Part shown: positions 1 through 10,309 of the stretch, piece by piece
Position numbering within the stretch: position 1 is the first letter of the stretch
Layout of the letters: every line of letters begins with the position of its first letter
From: Mastigias papua
Taxonomy: Eukaryota; Cnidaria; Scyphozoa; Rhizostomeae; Mastigiidae
Direction of reading: 5' to 3'
DNA length: 64,000 bases
NCBI GenBank assembly: GCA_964019165.1
Contig: OZ025271.1
Span: 4,189,570 to 4,253,569 of the forward strand
Position numbers and translations under genes: made by a program
Notes under the pieces: generated by a model
Told to the model about the DNA's origin: nothing
Seen by the model: only the letters and a program-made list of their open reading frames with translations
The model's database searches: none

Positions 1-760
1 ATGGGCTACATTTGGCTATAAGTACGTGTCTCTTAGCTCCAAAACATAATCTAAGCCTATTTCTGCACTCTATAAAGCATTTATAATATCATATGACCAT
101 CAGATCTGTAGTCATTGCTCAATTGTCAGTGTTTGCACATATATGTATTTTAGGCCCATTACAAGCAGTGATCACTTGTGCATATACTGTTGTATGATTG
201 AAATTCTGTACAAGTGCGTCAGTCTCGTGCCTTAAACATCTTTAACATCTATGTTTGCACCGATGTCAGTAGTTTAGCCAATGTGTCCTACTTGTATGAC
301 GGTTAGTTTCTGTTTTTACACTACATAGAGCATTAAAGAGCTTTAAAGTACGCTAAATGTTGCAAAAGCGACAACACTATGCATGGGCTACATGTGGCTA
401 TAAGTACGTGTCTCATAGCTCCAAAACATAATCTAAGCCTATTTCTGCACTCTATAAAGCATTTATAATATCTTATGACCATCAGATCTGTAGTCATTGC
501 TCAATTGTCAGTGTTTGCACACATACGTCTTTTAGGCCCATTACAAGCAGTGATCACTTGTGCATTTACTGTTGTATGATTGAAATTCTGTACAAGTGCG
601 TCAGTCTCGTGCCTTAAACATCTTTAACATCTATGTTTGCACCGATGTCAGTAGTTTAGCCAATGTGTCCTACTTGTATGACGGTTAGTTTCTGTTTTTA
701 CACTACATAGCGCATTAAAGAGCTTTAAAGTACGCTAAATGTTGCAAAAGCGACAACACT
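1..760. repeat. Two leading divergent monomers
   Basis: The first unit lacks its first four bases, which lie outside the window. It carries a private 'acatatatgtat' change that destroys the ATACGTAT palindrome. The second unit (379-760) has 'tacatgtgg', 'tctcatag', 'cgtctttt', 'gcatttactg' and 'catagcgc'. Neither belongs clearly to the 3-mer that follows, although the second shares its 5' half with the unit at 761. No gene is seen. Confidence 0.9.
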
Positions 761-834
761 ATGCATGGGCTACATGTGGCTATAAGTACGTGTCTCATAG
801 CTCCAAAACATAATCTAAGCCTATTTCTGCACTC

Positions 835-842
835 TATAAAGC
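835..842 (+). promoter_or_regulatory. Conserved TATA-like string TATAAAGC in each monomer
   Basis: TATAAAGC sits at M75-M82 at the left edge of the conserved core and is present in essentially all copies (one unit near 6569 has 'ctgtaaag'). It resembles a RNA polymerase II TATA element. In an AT-rich repeat it can arise by chance, and no start site or downstream transcript can be shown. Promoter function is speculative; conservation of the string is what is observed. Confidence 0.25.
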
Positions 843-852
843 ATTTATAATA

Positions 853-940
853 TCATATGACCATCAGATCTGTAGTCATTGCTCAATTGTCAGTGTTTGC
901 ACACATACGTATTTTAGGCCCATTACAAGCAGTGATCACT
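853..940. other. Cluster of five short perfect palindromes in the core
   Basis: Perfect palindromes lie at 853-860 (TCATATGA), 865-872 (CAGATCTG), 884-889 (CAATTG), 905-912 (ATACGTAT) and 931-940 (AGTGATCACT), that is M93-M180. Four are 8 bp or longer. I found none of that length elsewhere in the monomer by eye. They recur in nearly every unit because they lie in the conserved core. They could be sites for homodimeric DNA-binding proteins or small cruciform-prone dyads, but no bound protein is recognised. Confidence 0.7.
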
Positions 941-1096
941 TGTGCATATACTGTTGTATGATTGAAATTCTGTACAAGTGCGTCAGTCTCGTGCCTTAAA
1001 CATCTTTAACATCTATGTTTGCACCGATGTCAGTAGTTTAGCCAATGTGGTCTACTTGTATGTCAGTTAGTTTCTGTTTTTACACTACATAGAGCA

Positions 1097-1110
1097 TTAA
1101 AGAGCTTTAA
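1097..1110. other. Dyad TTAAAG-AG-CTTTAA near monomer 3' end
   Basis: Two perfect 6-base arms flank a 2-base spacer at M337-M350. The element is present in most monomers and is broken in subtype units reading 'gctttgaag' (for example 7601, 10274, 36229 and 43102) and in the 'gctgtaaag' units at 54558 and 57230. It lies outside the conserved core, about 160 bp from the last core palindrome. Its function is unknown. Confidence 0.6.
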
Positions 1111-1906
1111 AGTACGCTAAATGTTGCAAAAGCGACAACACTATGCATGGGCTACATTTGGCTATAAGTACGTGTCTCTTAGCTCCAAAACATAATCTAA
1201 GCCTATTTCTGCACTCTATAAAGCATTTATAATATCATATGACCATCAGATCTGTAGTCATTGCTCAATTGTCAGTGTTTGAACACATACGTATTTTAGG
1301 CCTATTACAAGCAGTGATCACTTGTGCATATACTGTTGTATGATTGAAATTCTGTACAAGTGCGTCAGTCTCGTGCCTTAAACATCTTTAACATCTATGT
1401 TTGCACCGATGTCAGTAGTTTAGCCAATGTGTCCTACTTTTATCTCGGTTAGTTTCCGTGTTTACACTACATAGAGCATTAAAGAGCTTTAAAGTACGCT
1501 AAATGTTGCAAAAACGACAATACTATGCATGGACTAAATTTGGCTATAAGTACGTTTCTCTTAACTCCACAACATAATCTAAGCCTAATTCTGCACTCTA
1601 TAAAGCATTTATAATATCATATGACCATCAGATCTGTAGTCATTGCTGAATTGTCATTGTTTGCACACATACGTATTTTAGGCCCATTACAAGCAGTGAT
1701 CACTTGTGCATATACTGTTGTATGATTGAAATTCTGTACAAGTGCGTCAGTCTCGTGCCTTAAACATCTTTAACATCTATGTTTGCACCGATGTCAGTAG
1801 TTTAGCCAATGTGTCCTACTTGTATGACGGTTAGTTTCTGTTTTCACACTACATAGAGCATTAAAGAGCTTTAAAGTACGCTAAATGTTGCAAAAACGAC
1901 AACACT

Positions 1907-3052
1907 ATGCATGGGCTACATGTGGCTATAAGTACGTGTCTCATAGCTCCAAAACATAATCTAAGCCTATTTCTGCACTCTATAAAGCATTTATAATATC
2001 ATATGACCATCAGATCTGTAGTCATTGCTCAATTGTCAGTGTTTGCACACATACGTATTTTAGGCCCATTACAAGCAGTGATCACTTGTGCATATACTGT
2101 TGTATGATTGAAATTCTGTACAAGTGCGTCAGTCTCGTGCCTTAAACATCTTTAACATCTATGTTTGCACCGATGTCAGTAGTTTAGCCAATGTGGTCTA
2201 CTTGTATGTCAGTTAGTTTCTGTTTTTACACTACATAGAGCATTAAAGAGCTTTAAAGTACGCTAAATGTTGCAAAAGCGACAACACTATGCATGGGCTA
2301 CATTTGGCTATAAGTACGTGTCTCTTAGCTCCAAAACATAATCTAAGCCTATTTCTGCACTCTATAAAGCATTTATAATATCATATGACCATCAGATCTG
2401 TAGTCATTGCTCAATTGTCAGTGTTTGAACACATACGTATTTTAGGCCCATTACAAGCAGTGATCACTTGTGCATATACTGTTGTATGATTGAAATTCTG
2501 TACAAGTGCGTCAGTCTCGTGCCTTAAACATCTTTAACATCTATGTTTGCACCGATGTCAGTAGTTTAGCCAATGTGTCCTACTTGTATCTCGGTTAGTT
2601 TCCGTGTTTACACTACATAGAGCATTAAAGAGCTTTAAAGTACGCTAAATGTTGCAAAAACGACAACACTATGCATGGACTAAATTTGGCTATAAGTACG
2701 TTTCTCTTAACTCCACAACATAATCTAAGCCTAATTCTGCACTCTATAAAGCATTTATAATATCATATGACCATCAGATCTGTAGTCATTGCTCAATTGT
2801 CATTGTTTGCACACATACGTATTTTAGGCCCATTACAAGCAGTGATCACTTGTGCATATACTGTTGTATGATTGAAATTCTGTACAAGTGCGTCAGTCTC
2901 GTGCCTTAAACATCTTTAACATCTATGTTTGCACCGATGTCAGTAGTTTAGCCAATGTGTCCTACTTGTATGACGGTTAGTTTCTGTTTTCACACTACAT
3001 AGAGCATTAAAGAGCTTTAAAGTACGCTAAATGTTGCAAAAACGACAACACT
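1907..3052. repeat. 3-mer higher-order repeat, copy 2 (1,146 bp)
   Basis: This block repeats the three marker monomers of the preceding 1,146 bp in the same order: 'tctcatag' near 1943, 'gtttgaacac' near 2420 and 'ctccacaac' near 2710. It ends at the monomer boundary at 3053, after which an unrelated divergent unit begins. It is the only clear 3-mer duplication of whole units in the window. Confidence 0.92.
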
Positions 3053-5344
3053 ATGCATGGGCTACATTTGGCTATAAGTACGTGTCTCTTAGCTCCAAAA
3101 CATAATCTAAGACTATTTCTAAGCTCTATAAAGCAATTATAATATCATATGACCATCAGATCTGTAGTCATTGCTCAAGTGTCAGTGTTTGCACACATAC
3201 GTCGTTTAGGTCCATTACAAGCAGTGATCACTTGTGCATATACTGTTGTATGATTGAAATTCTGTACAAGTGCGTCAGTCTCGTGCCTTAAACATCTTTA
3301 ACATCTATGTTTGCACCGATGTCAGTAGTTTAGCCAATGTGTCCTACTTGTATGACGGTTAGTTTCTGTTTTTACACTACATAGAGCATTAAAGAGCTTT
3401 AAAGTACGCTAAATGTTGCAAAAGCGACAACACTATGCATGGGCTACATGTGGCTAAAAGTACGTGTCTCTTAGCTCCAAAACATAATCTAAGACTATTT
3501 CTGCATTCTATAAAGCATTTATATTATCATATGACCATCAGATCTGTAGTCATTGCTCAATTGTCAGTGTTTGCACACATACGTATTTTAGGCCCATTAC
3601 AAGCAGTGATCACTTGTGCATATACTATTGTATGATTGAAATTCTGTACAAGTACGTCAGTCTCGTGCCTTAAACATCTTTAACATCTATGTTTGCACCG
3701 ATGTCAGTAGTTTAGCCAATGTGTTCTACTTGTATGTCAGTTAGTTTCTGTTTTTACACTACAAAGAGCATTAAAGAGCTTTAAAGTACGCTAAATGTTG
3801 CAAAAGCGACAACACTATGCATGGGCTACAATTGGCTATAAGTACGTGTCTCTTAGCTCCAAAACATAATCTAAGCCTATTTCTGCACTCTATAAAGCAT
3901 TTATAATATCATATGACCATCAGATCTGTAGTCATTGCTCAATTGTCATTGTTTGCACACATACGTATTTTAGGCCCATTACAAGCAGTGATCACTTGTG
4001 CATATACTGTTGTATGATTGAAATTCTGTACAAGTGCGTCAGTCGCGTGCCTTAAACATCTTTAACATCTATGTTTGCACCGATGTCAGTAGTTTAGCCA
4101 ATGTGTCCTACTTGTATGACGGTTAGTTTCTGTTTTTACACTACATAGAGCATTAAAGAGCTTTAAAGTAAGTTAAATGTGTCAAAAACGACAACACTAT
4201 GCATGGGCTACATTTGGCTATAACTACGTGTCTCTTAGCTCCAAAACATAATCTAAGCCTATTTCAGCACTCTATAAAGCATTTATATTATCATATGACC
4301 ATCAGATCTGTAGTCATTGCTCAATTGTCAGTGTTTGCACACATACGTATTTTAGGCCCATTACAAGCAGTGATCACTTGTGCATATACTATTGTATGAT
4401 TGAAATTCTGTACAAGTACGTCAGTCTCGTGCCTTAAACATCTTTAACATCTATGTTTGCATCGATGTCAGTGGTTTAGCCAATGTGTCCTACTTGTATG
4501 TCGGTTAGTTTCCGTTTTTACACTACATAGAGCATTAAAGAGCTTTAAAGTACGTTAAATGTTGCAAAAACGACAACACTATGCATGGGCTACATTTGGC
4601 TATAAGTACGTGTCTCTTAGCTCCAAAACATAATCTAAGCCTATTTCTGCACTCTATAAAGCATTTATAATATCATATGACCATCAGATCTGTAGTCATT
4701 GCTCAATTGTCAGTGTTTGCACACATACGTATTTTAGGCCCATTACAAGCAGTGATCACTTGTGCATATACTGTTGTATGATTGAAATTCTGTAGAAGTG
4801 CGTCAGTCTCGCGCCTTAAACATCTTTAACATCTATTTTTGCATCGATGTCAGTGGTTTAGCCAATGTGTCCTACTTTTATGTCGGTTAGTTTCCGTTTT
4901 TACACTACTAAGAGCATTAAAGAGCTTTAAAGTACGTTAAATGTTGCAAAAACGACAACACTATGCATGGGCTACATTTGGCTATAAGTACGTGTCTCTT
5001 AGCTCCAAAACATAATCTAAGCCTATTTCTGCACTCTATAAAGCATTTATAATATCATATGACCATCAGATCTGTAGTCATTGCTCAATTGTCAGTGTTT
5101 GCACACATACGTATTTTAGGCCCATTACAAGCAGGGATCACTTGTGCATGTACTATTGTATGATTGAAATTCTGTACAAGACCGTCAGTCTCGTGCCTTA
5201 AACATCTTTAACATCTATGTTTGCACCGATGTCAGTAGTTTAGCCAATGTGTCCTACTTGTATGACGATTAGTTTCTGTTTTTACACTACATAGAGCATT
5301 AAAGAGCTTTAAAGTACGCTAACTGTTGCAAAAACGACAACACT
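3053..5344. repeat. Six divergent monomers without clear HOR
   Basis: These units carry many private changes. The unit at 3053 has 'ctaagctctat', 'gcaattata', 'tcaagtgtc' and 'gtcgtttaggtcc'. The unit at 3817 ends 'aagtaagttaaatgtgtc'. The unit at 4581 has 'tgtagaag' and 'atctattttt'. Units 3435 and 4199 share 'ttatattatc' and 'tactattgtatg' and so are probable copies 764 bp apart. The 'gtcgtttaggtcc' marker recurs once, 3,056 bases (eight monomers) later near 6257. The higher private variation contrasts with the centre of the window. Confidence 0.85.
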
Positions 5345-6108
5345 ATGCATGGACTAAATTTGGCTATAAGTGCGTTTCTCTTAACTCCAAAACATAATCT
5401 AAGCATTATTCTGCACTCTATAAAGCATTTATAATATCATATGACCATCAGATCTGTAGTCATTGCTCAATTGTCAGTGTTTGCACACATACGTATTTTA
5501 GGAAAATTACAAGCAGTGATCACTTGTGCATATACTGTTGTATGATTGAAATTCTGTACAAGTGCGTCACTCTCATGCCTTAAACATCTTTAACATCTAT
5601 GTTTGCACCGATGTCAGTAGTTTAGCCAATGTGTCCTACTTGTATGACGGTTAGTTTCTGTTTTTACACTACATAGAGCATTAAAGAGCTTTAAAGTACG
5701 CTAAATGTTGCAAAAGCGACAACACTATGCATGGGCTACATTTGGCTATAAGTACGTGTCTCTTAGCTCCAAAACATAATCTAAGCCTATTTCTGCACTC
5801 TATAAAGCATTTATACTATCATATGACCATCAGATCTGTAGTCATTGCTCAATTGTCAGTGTTTGCACACATACGTATTTTAGGCCCATTACAAGCAGTG
5901 ATCACTTGTGCATATACTGTTGTATGATTGAAATTCTGTACAAGTGCGTCAGTCTCGTGCCTTAAACATCTTTAACATCTATGTTTGCACCGATGTCAGT
6001 AGTTTAGCCAATGTGTCCTACTTGTATGACGGTTAGTTTCTGTTTTTACACTACGTAGAGCATTAAAGAGCTTTAAAGTACGCTCAATGTTGCAAAAACG
6101 ACAACACT
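5345..6108. repeat. A-B monomer pair, copy 1
   Basis: Subtype A ('ggactaaat', 'agtgcgtttctc', 'cattattctg', 'cactctcatg') is followed by subtype B ('ttatactatc'). The A unit carries a distinctive 'ttaggaaaattac' at 5499 shared only with the pair at 7637. The pair recurs at 7637 (2,292 bases on, six monomers) and 10310. Sequence after the pair differs between copies, so each copy is embedded in a different context. Confidence 0.9.
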
Positions 6109-7636
6109 ATGCATGGACAAAATGTGGCTATAAGTTCGTTTCTCTTAACTCCAAAACATAATCTAAGACTATTTCTGCACTCTATAAAGCATTTATAATA
6201 TCATATGACCATCAGATCTGTAGTCATTGCTCAATTGTCAGTGTGTGCACACATACGTCGTTTAGGTCCATTACAAGCAGTGATCACTTGTGCATATACT
6301 GTTGTATGATTGAAATTCTGTACAAGTGCGTCAGTCTCGTGCCTTAAACATCTTTAACATCTATGTTTGCACCGATGTCAGTAGTTTAGCCAATGTGTCC
6401 TACTTGTATGACGGTTAGTTTCTGTTTTTACACTACGTAGAGCATTAAAGAGCTTTAAAGTACGTTAAATGTTGCAAAAACGACAACACTATGCATGGGT
6501 TACATTTGGCTATAAGTACGTGTCTCTTAGCTCCAAAACATAATCTAAGCCTATTTCTGCATTCTGTAAAGTATTTATAATATCATATGACCATCAGATC
6601 TGTAGTCATTGCTCAATTGTCAGTGTTTGCACACATACGTATTTTAGGCCCATTACAAGCAGTGATCACTTGTGCATATACTGTTGTATGATTGAAATTC
6701 TGTACAAGTGCGTCAGTCTCGTGCCTTAAATATCTTTAACATCTATGTTTGCATCGATGTCAGTGGTTTAGCCAATGTGTCCTACTTGTATGTCAGTTAG
6801 GTTCCGTTTTTACACTACATAGAGCACTAAAGAGCTTTAAAGTACGCTAAATGTTGCAAAAACGACAACACTATGCATGGACTAAATTTGGCTATAAGTA
6901 CGTTTCTCTTAACTCCAAAACATAATCTAAGCATTATTCTGCACTCTATAAAGCATTTATAATATCATATGACCATCAGATCTGTAGTCATTGCTCAATT
7001 GTCAGTGTTTGCACACATACGTATTTTAGGCCCATTACAAGCAGTGATCACTTGTGCATATACTGTTGTATGATTGAAATTCTGTACAAGTGCGTCACTC
7101 TCATGCCTTAAACATCTTTAACATCTATGTTTGCACCGATGTCAGTAGTTTAGCCAATGTGTCCTACTTGTATGACGGTTAGTTTCTGTGTTTATACTAC
7201 ATAGAGCATTAAAGAGCTTTAAAGTACGCTAAATGTTGCAAAAGCGACAACACTATGCATGGGCTACATTTGGCTATAAGTACGTGTCTCTTAGCTCCAA
7301 AACATAATCTAAGCCTATTTCTGCACTCTATAAAGCATTTATAATATCATATGACCATCAGATCTGTAGTCATTGCTCAATTGTCAGTGTTTGCACACAT
7401 ACGTATTTTAGGCCCATTACAAGCAGTGATCACTTGTGCATATACTGTTGTATGATTGAAATTCTGTACAAGTGCGTCAGTCTCATGCCTTAAACATCTT
7501 TAACATCTATGTTTGCACCGATGTCAGTAGTTTAGCCAATGTGTCCTACTTGTATGTCGGATATTTTCTGTTTTTACACTACATAGAGCATTAAAGAGCT
7601 TTGAAGTACGCTAAATGTTGCAAAAACGACAACACT
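6109..7636. repeat. Four mixed monomers between A-B pairs
   Basis: The unit at 6109 has a private 'ggacaaaatgtgg', 'aagttcg' and 'gtgtgtgcac', plus the 'gtcgtttaggtcc' trait shared with 3201. The unit at 6491 has 'gggttacat', 'ctgtaaagtatt' and 'gcatcgatg'. The unit at 6873 is A-like, ending with 'gtgtttatac'. The unit at 7255 is B-like with 'ggatattttc' and 'ctttgaag'. From about 7070 onward this stretch resembles the one 2,673 bases later (seven monomers). Confidence 0.85.
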
Positions 7637-8400
7637 ATGCATGGACTAAATTTGGCTATAAGTGCGTTTCTCTTAACTCCAAAACATAATCTAAGCATTA
7701 TTCTGCACTCTATAAAGCATTTATAATATCATATGACCATCAGATCTGTAGTCATTGCTCAATTGTCAGTGTTTGCACACATACGTATTTTAGGAAAATT
7801 ACAAGCAGTGATCACTTGTGCATATACTGTTGTATGATTGAAATTCTGTACAAGTGCGTCAGTCTCATGCCTTAAACATCTTTAACATCTATGTTTGCAC
7901 CGATGTCAGTAGTTTAGCCAATGTGTCCTACTTGTATGACGGTTAGTTTCTGTTTTTACACTACATAGAGCATTAAAGAGCTTTAAAGTACGCTAAATGT
8001 TGCAAAAGCGACAACACTATGCATGGGCTACATTTGGCTATAAGTACGTGTCTCTTAGCTCCAAAACATAATCTAAGCCTATTTCTGCACTCTATAAAGC
8101 ATTTATACTATCATATGACCATCAGATCTGTAGTCATTGCTCAATTGTCAGTGTTTGCACACATACGTATTTTAGGCCCATTACAAGCAGTGATCACTTG
8201 TGCATATACTGTTGTATGATTGAAATTCTGTACAAGTGCGTCAGTCTCGTGCCTTAAACATCTTTAACATCTATGTTTGCACCGATGTCAGTAGTTTAGC
8301 CAATGTGTCCTACTTGTATGACGGTTAGTTTCTGTTTTTACACTACCTAGAGCATTAAAGAGCTTTAAAGTACGTTAAATGTTGCAAAAACGACAACACT
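7637..8400. repeat. A-B monomer pair, copy 2
   Basis: This is the same A then B order as at 5345, including the rare 'ttaggaaaattac' near 7791. It lies in a four-monomer run, 7255-8782, that has a counterpart at 9928-11455 (seven-monomer offset). The two neighbouring relationships, at six and seven monomers, show that the block has been copied more than once with different register. Confidence 0.9.
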
Positions 8401-10309
8401 ATGCATGGGCTACATTTGGCTATAAGTACGTGTCTCTTAGCTCCAAAACATAATCTAAGCCTATTTCTGCATTCTATAAAGCATTTATAATATCATATGA
8501 CCATCAGATCTGTAGTCATTGCTCAATTGTCAGTGTTTGCACACATACGTATTTTAGGCCCATTACAAGCAGTGATCACTTATGCATATACTGTTGTATG
8601 ATTGAAATTCTGTACAAGTGCGTCAGTCGCGTGCCTTAAACATCTTTAACATCTATGTTTGCACCGATTTCAATATTTTAGCCAATGTGTTCTACTTGTA
8701 TGTCGGTTAGTTTCTGTTTTTACAATACATAGAGCATTAAAGAGCTTTAAAGTACGCTAAATGTTGCAAAAGCGACAACACTATGCATGGGCTACATTTG
8801 GCTATAAGTACGTGTCTCTTAGCTCCAAAACATAATCTAAGCCTATTTCTGCATTCTATAAAGCATTTATAATATCATATGACCATCAGATCTGTAGTCA
8901 TTGCTCAATTGTCAGTGTTTGCACACATACGTATTTTAGGCCCATTGCAAGCAGTGATCACTTGTGCATATACTGTTGTATGATTGAAATTCTGTACAAG
9001 TGAGTCAGTCGCGTGCCTTAAACATCTTTAACATCTATGTTTGCACCGATGTCAGTATTGTAGCCAATGTGTTCCACTTGTATGTCGGTTAGTTTCTGTT
9101 TTTACAATACATAGAGCATTAAAGAGCTTTAAAGTACGCTAAATGTTGCAAAAGCGACAACACTATGCATGGGCTACATTTGGCTATAAGTACGTGTCTC
9201 TTAGCTCCAAAACATAATCTAAGCCTAATGCTGCACTCTATAAAGCATTTATAATATCATATGACCATCAGATCTGTAGTCATTGCTCAATTGTCAGTGT
9301 TTGCACACATACGTATTTTAGGCCCATTACAAGCAGTGATCACTTGTGCATATATTGTGTATGATTGAAATTCTGTACAAGTGCGTCAGTCTCGTGCCCT
9401 ACACATCTTTAACATCTATGTTTGCACCGATGTCAGTAGTTTAGCCAATGTGTCCTACTTGTATGACGGTTAGTTTCTGTTTTTAGACTACATAGAGCAT
9501 TAAAGAGCTTTAAAGTACGCTAAATGTTGCAAAAGCGACAACACTATGCATGGGCTACATTTGGCTATAAGTACGTGTCTCTTAGCTTTAAAACATAATC
9601 TAAGACTATTTCCGCACTCTATAAAGCATTTATAATATCATATGACCATCAGATCTGTAGTCATTGCTCAATTGTCAGTGTTTGCACACATACGTATTTT
9701 AGGCCCATTACAAGCAGTGATCACTTGTGCATATACTGTTGTATGATTGAAATTCTGTACAAGTGCGTCACTCTCATGCCTTAAACATCTTTAACATCTA
9801 TGTTTGCACCGATGTCAGTAGTTTAGCCAATGTGTCCTACTTGTATGACGGTTAGTTTCTGTGTTTATACTACATAGAGCATTAAAGAGCTTTAAAGTAC
9901 GCTAAATGTTGCAAAAGCGACAACACTATGCATGGGCTACATTTGGCTATAAGTACGTGTCTCTTAGCTCCAAAACATAATCTAAGCCTATTTCTGCACT
10001 CTATAAAGCATTTATAATATCATATGACCATCAGATCTGTAGTCATTGCTCAATTGTCAGTGTTTGCACACATACGTATTTTAGGCCCATTACAAGCAGT
10101 GATCACTTGTGCATATACTGTTGTATGATTGAAATTCTGTACAAGTGCGTCAGTCTCATGCCTTAAACATCTTTAACATCTATGTTTGCACCGATGTCAG
10201 TAGTTTAGCCAATGTGTCCTACTTGTATGTCGGATATTTTCTGTTTTTACACTACATAGAGCATTAAAGAGCTTTGAAGTACGCTAAATGTTGCAAAAAC
10301 GACAACACT
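8401..10309. repeat. C, C, D, E and B-like monomers
   Basis: Units at 8401 and 8783 are C type ('ctgcattc', 'cagtcgcg', 'acaatac'); the first has 'acttatgcat' and 'gatttcaatatttt'. The unit at 9165 is D ('cctaatgctgc', 'atattgtgtatg', 'gccctacac', 'tttttagac') and is 1 bp short. The unit at 9546 is E-like with the rare 'cttagctttaaaac' at about 9582. The unit at 9928 resembles that at 7255. The D-E pair recurs at 11456 and 14511. Confidence 0.88.

Larger units (their letters stand above)
833..950. repeat. Conserved monomer core, M73-M190, shown in one unit
   Basis: From the TATAAA string to just before 'ctgttgtatg', about 118 bp of every monomer is almost invariant. I saw only scattered changes: ttataatatc to ttatactatc in subtype B, cattgc to cattcc at 58914 and 62350, cattac to cattgc in many F and some C units, and a divergent version near 3201 and 6257. 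The flanking two thirds carry nearly all subtype-defining differences. Such uneven conservation can reflect protein binding or nucleosome positioning, or simply preferred gene-conversion tracts. The sequence alone cannot separate these. Confidence 0.8.
761..1142 (+). repeat. Representative monomer (382 bp) used as coordinate reference
   Basis: This complete unit serves as reference: M1 is the first base of ATGCAT at 761. G+C is 142 of 382 (37%) by hand count. Main variable sites across the array are M9 and M13 (ggg/gga; tacat/taaat), M28-40 (cgtgtctcttag / cgtttctcttaa), M60-72 (five versions), M191-197 (ctgttgt / ttgtgt / ctgtat), M226-230 (gtctc / ctctc / gtcgc / atctc), M237-244, M258-280, M288-310, M315-325, M345 and M368-373. 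This unit carries two private-looking traits, 'tacatgtgg' and 'tctcatag', shared with the units at 379 and 1907. The strand is nominal; nothing shows which strand, if any, is transcribed. Confidence 0.95.
761..1906. repeat. 3-mer higher-order repeat, copy 1 (1,146 bp)
   Basis: Three monomers in fixed order: one with 'tctcatag' and 'ggtctacttg', one with 'gtttgaacac' and 'ttccgtgttt', and one with 'ggactaaat', 'ctccacaac' and 'gtcattgttt'. The same ordered set of markers repeats exactly 1,146 bases later. A few changes separate the copies, for example 'ggcctatta' near 1298 against 'ggcccatta', 'acttttatctc' against 'acttgtatctc' near 1437, and 'attgctgaattg' near 1643. Confidence 0.92.

Noticed and set aside
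1091..1110. ATTAAA as a polyadenylation signal
   Set aside because: It lies in the TTAAAG dyad in nearly every unit. With no coding sequence or transcript evidence upstream there is nothing to support its use.
3435..3635. 66-codon forward frames beginning at ATGCAT, found in 12 units
   Set aside because: They exist only because a TAA at M87-89 is altered in these units. The sequence is satellite in all frames, most monomers lack the frame, and there is no sign of gene structure around it.
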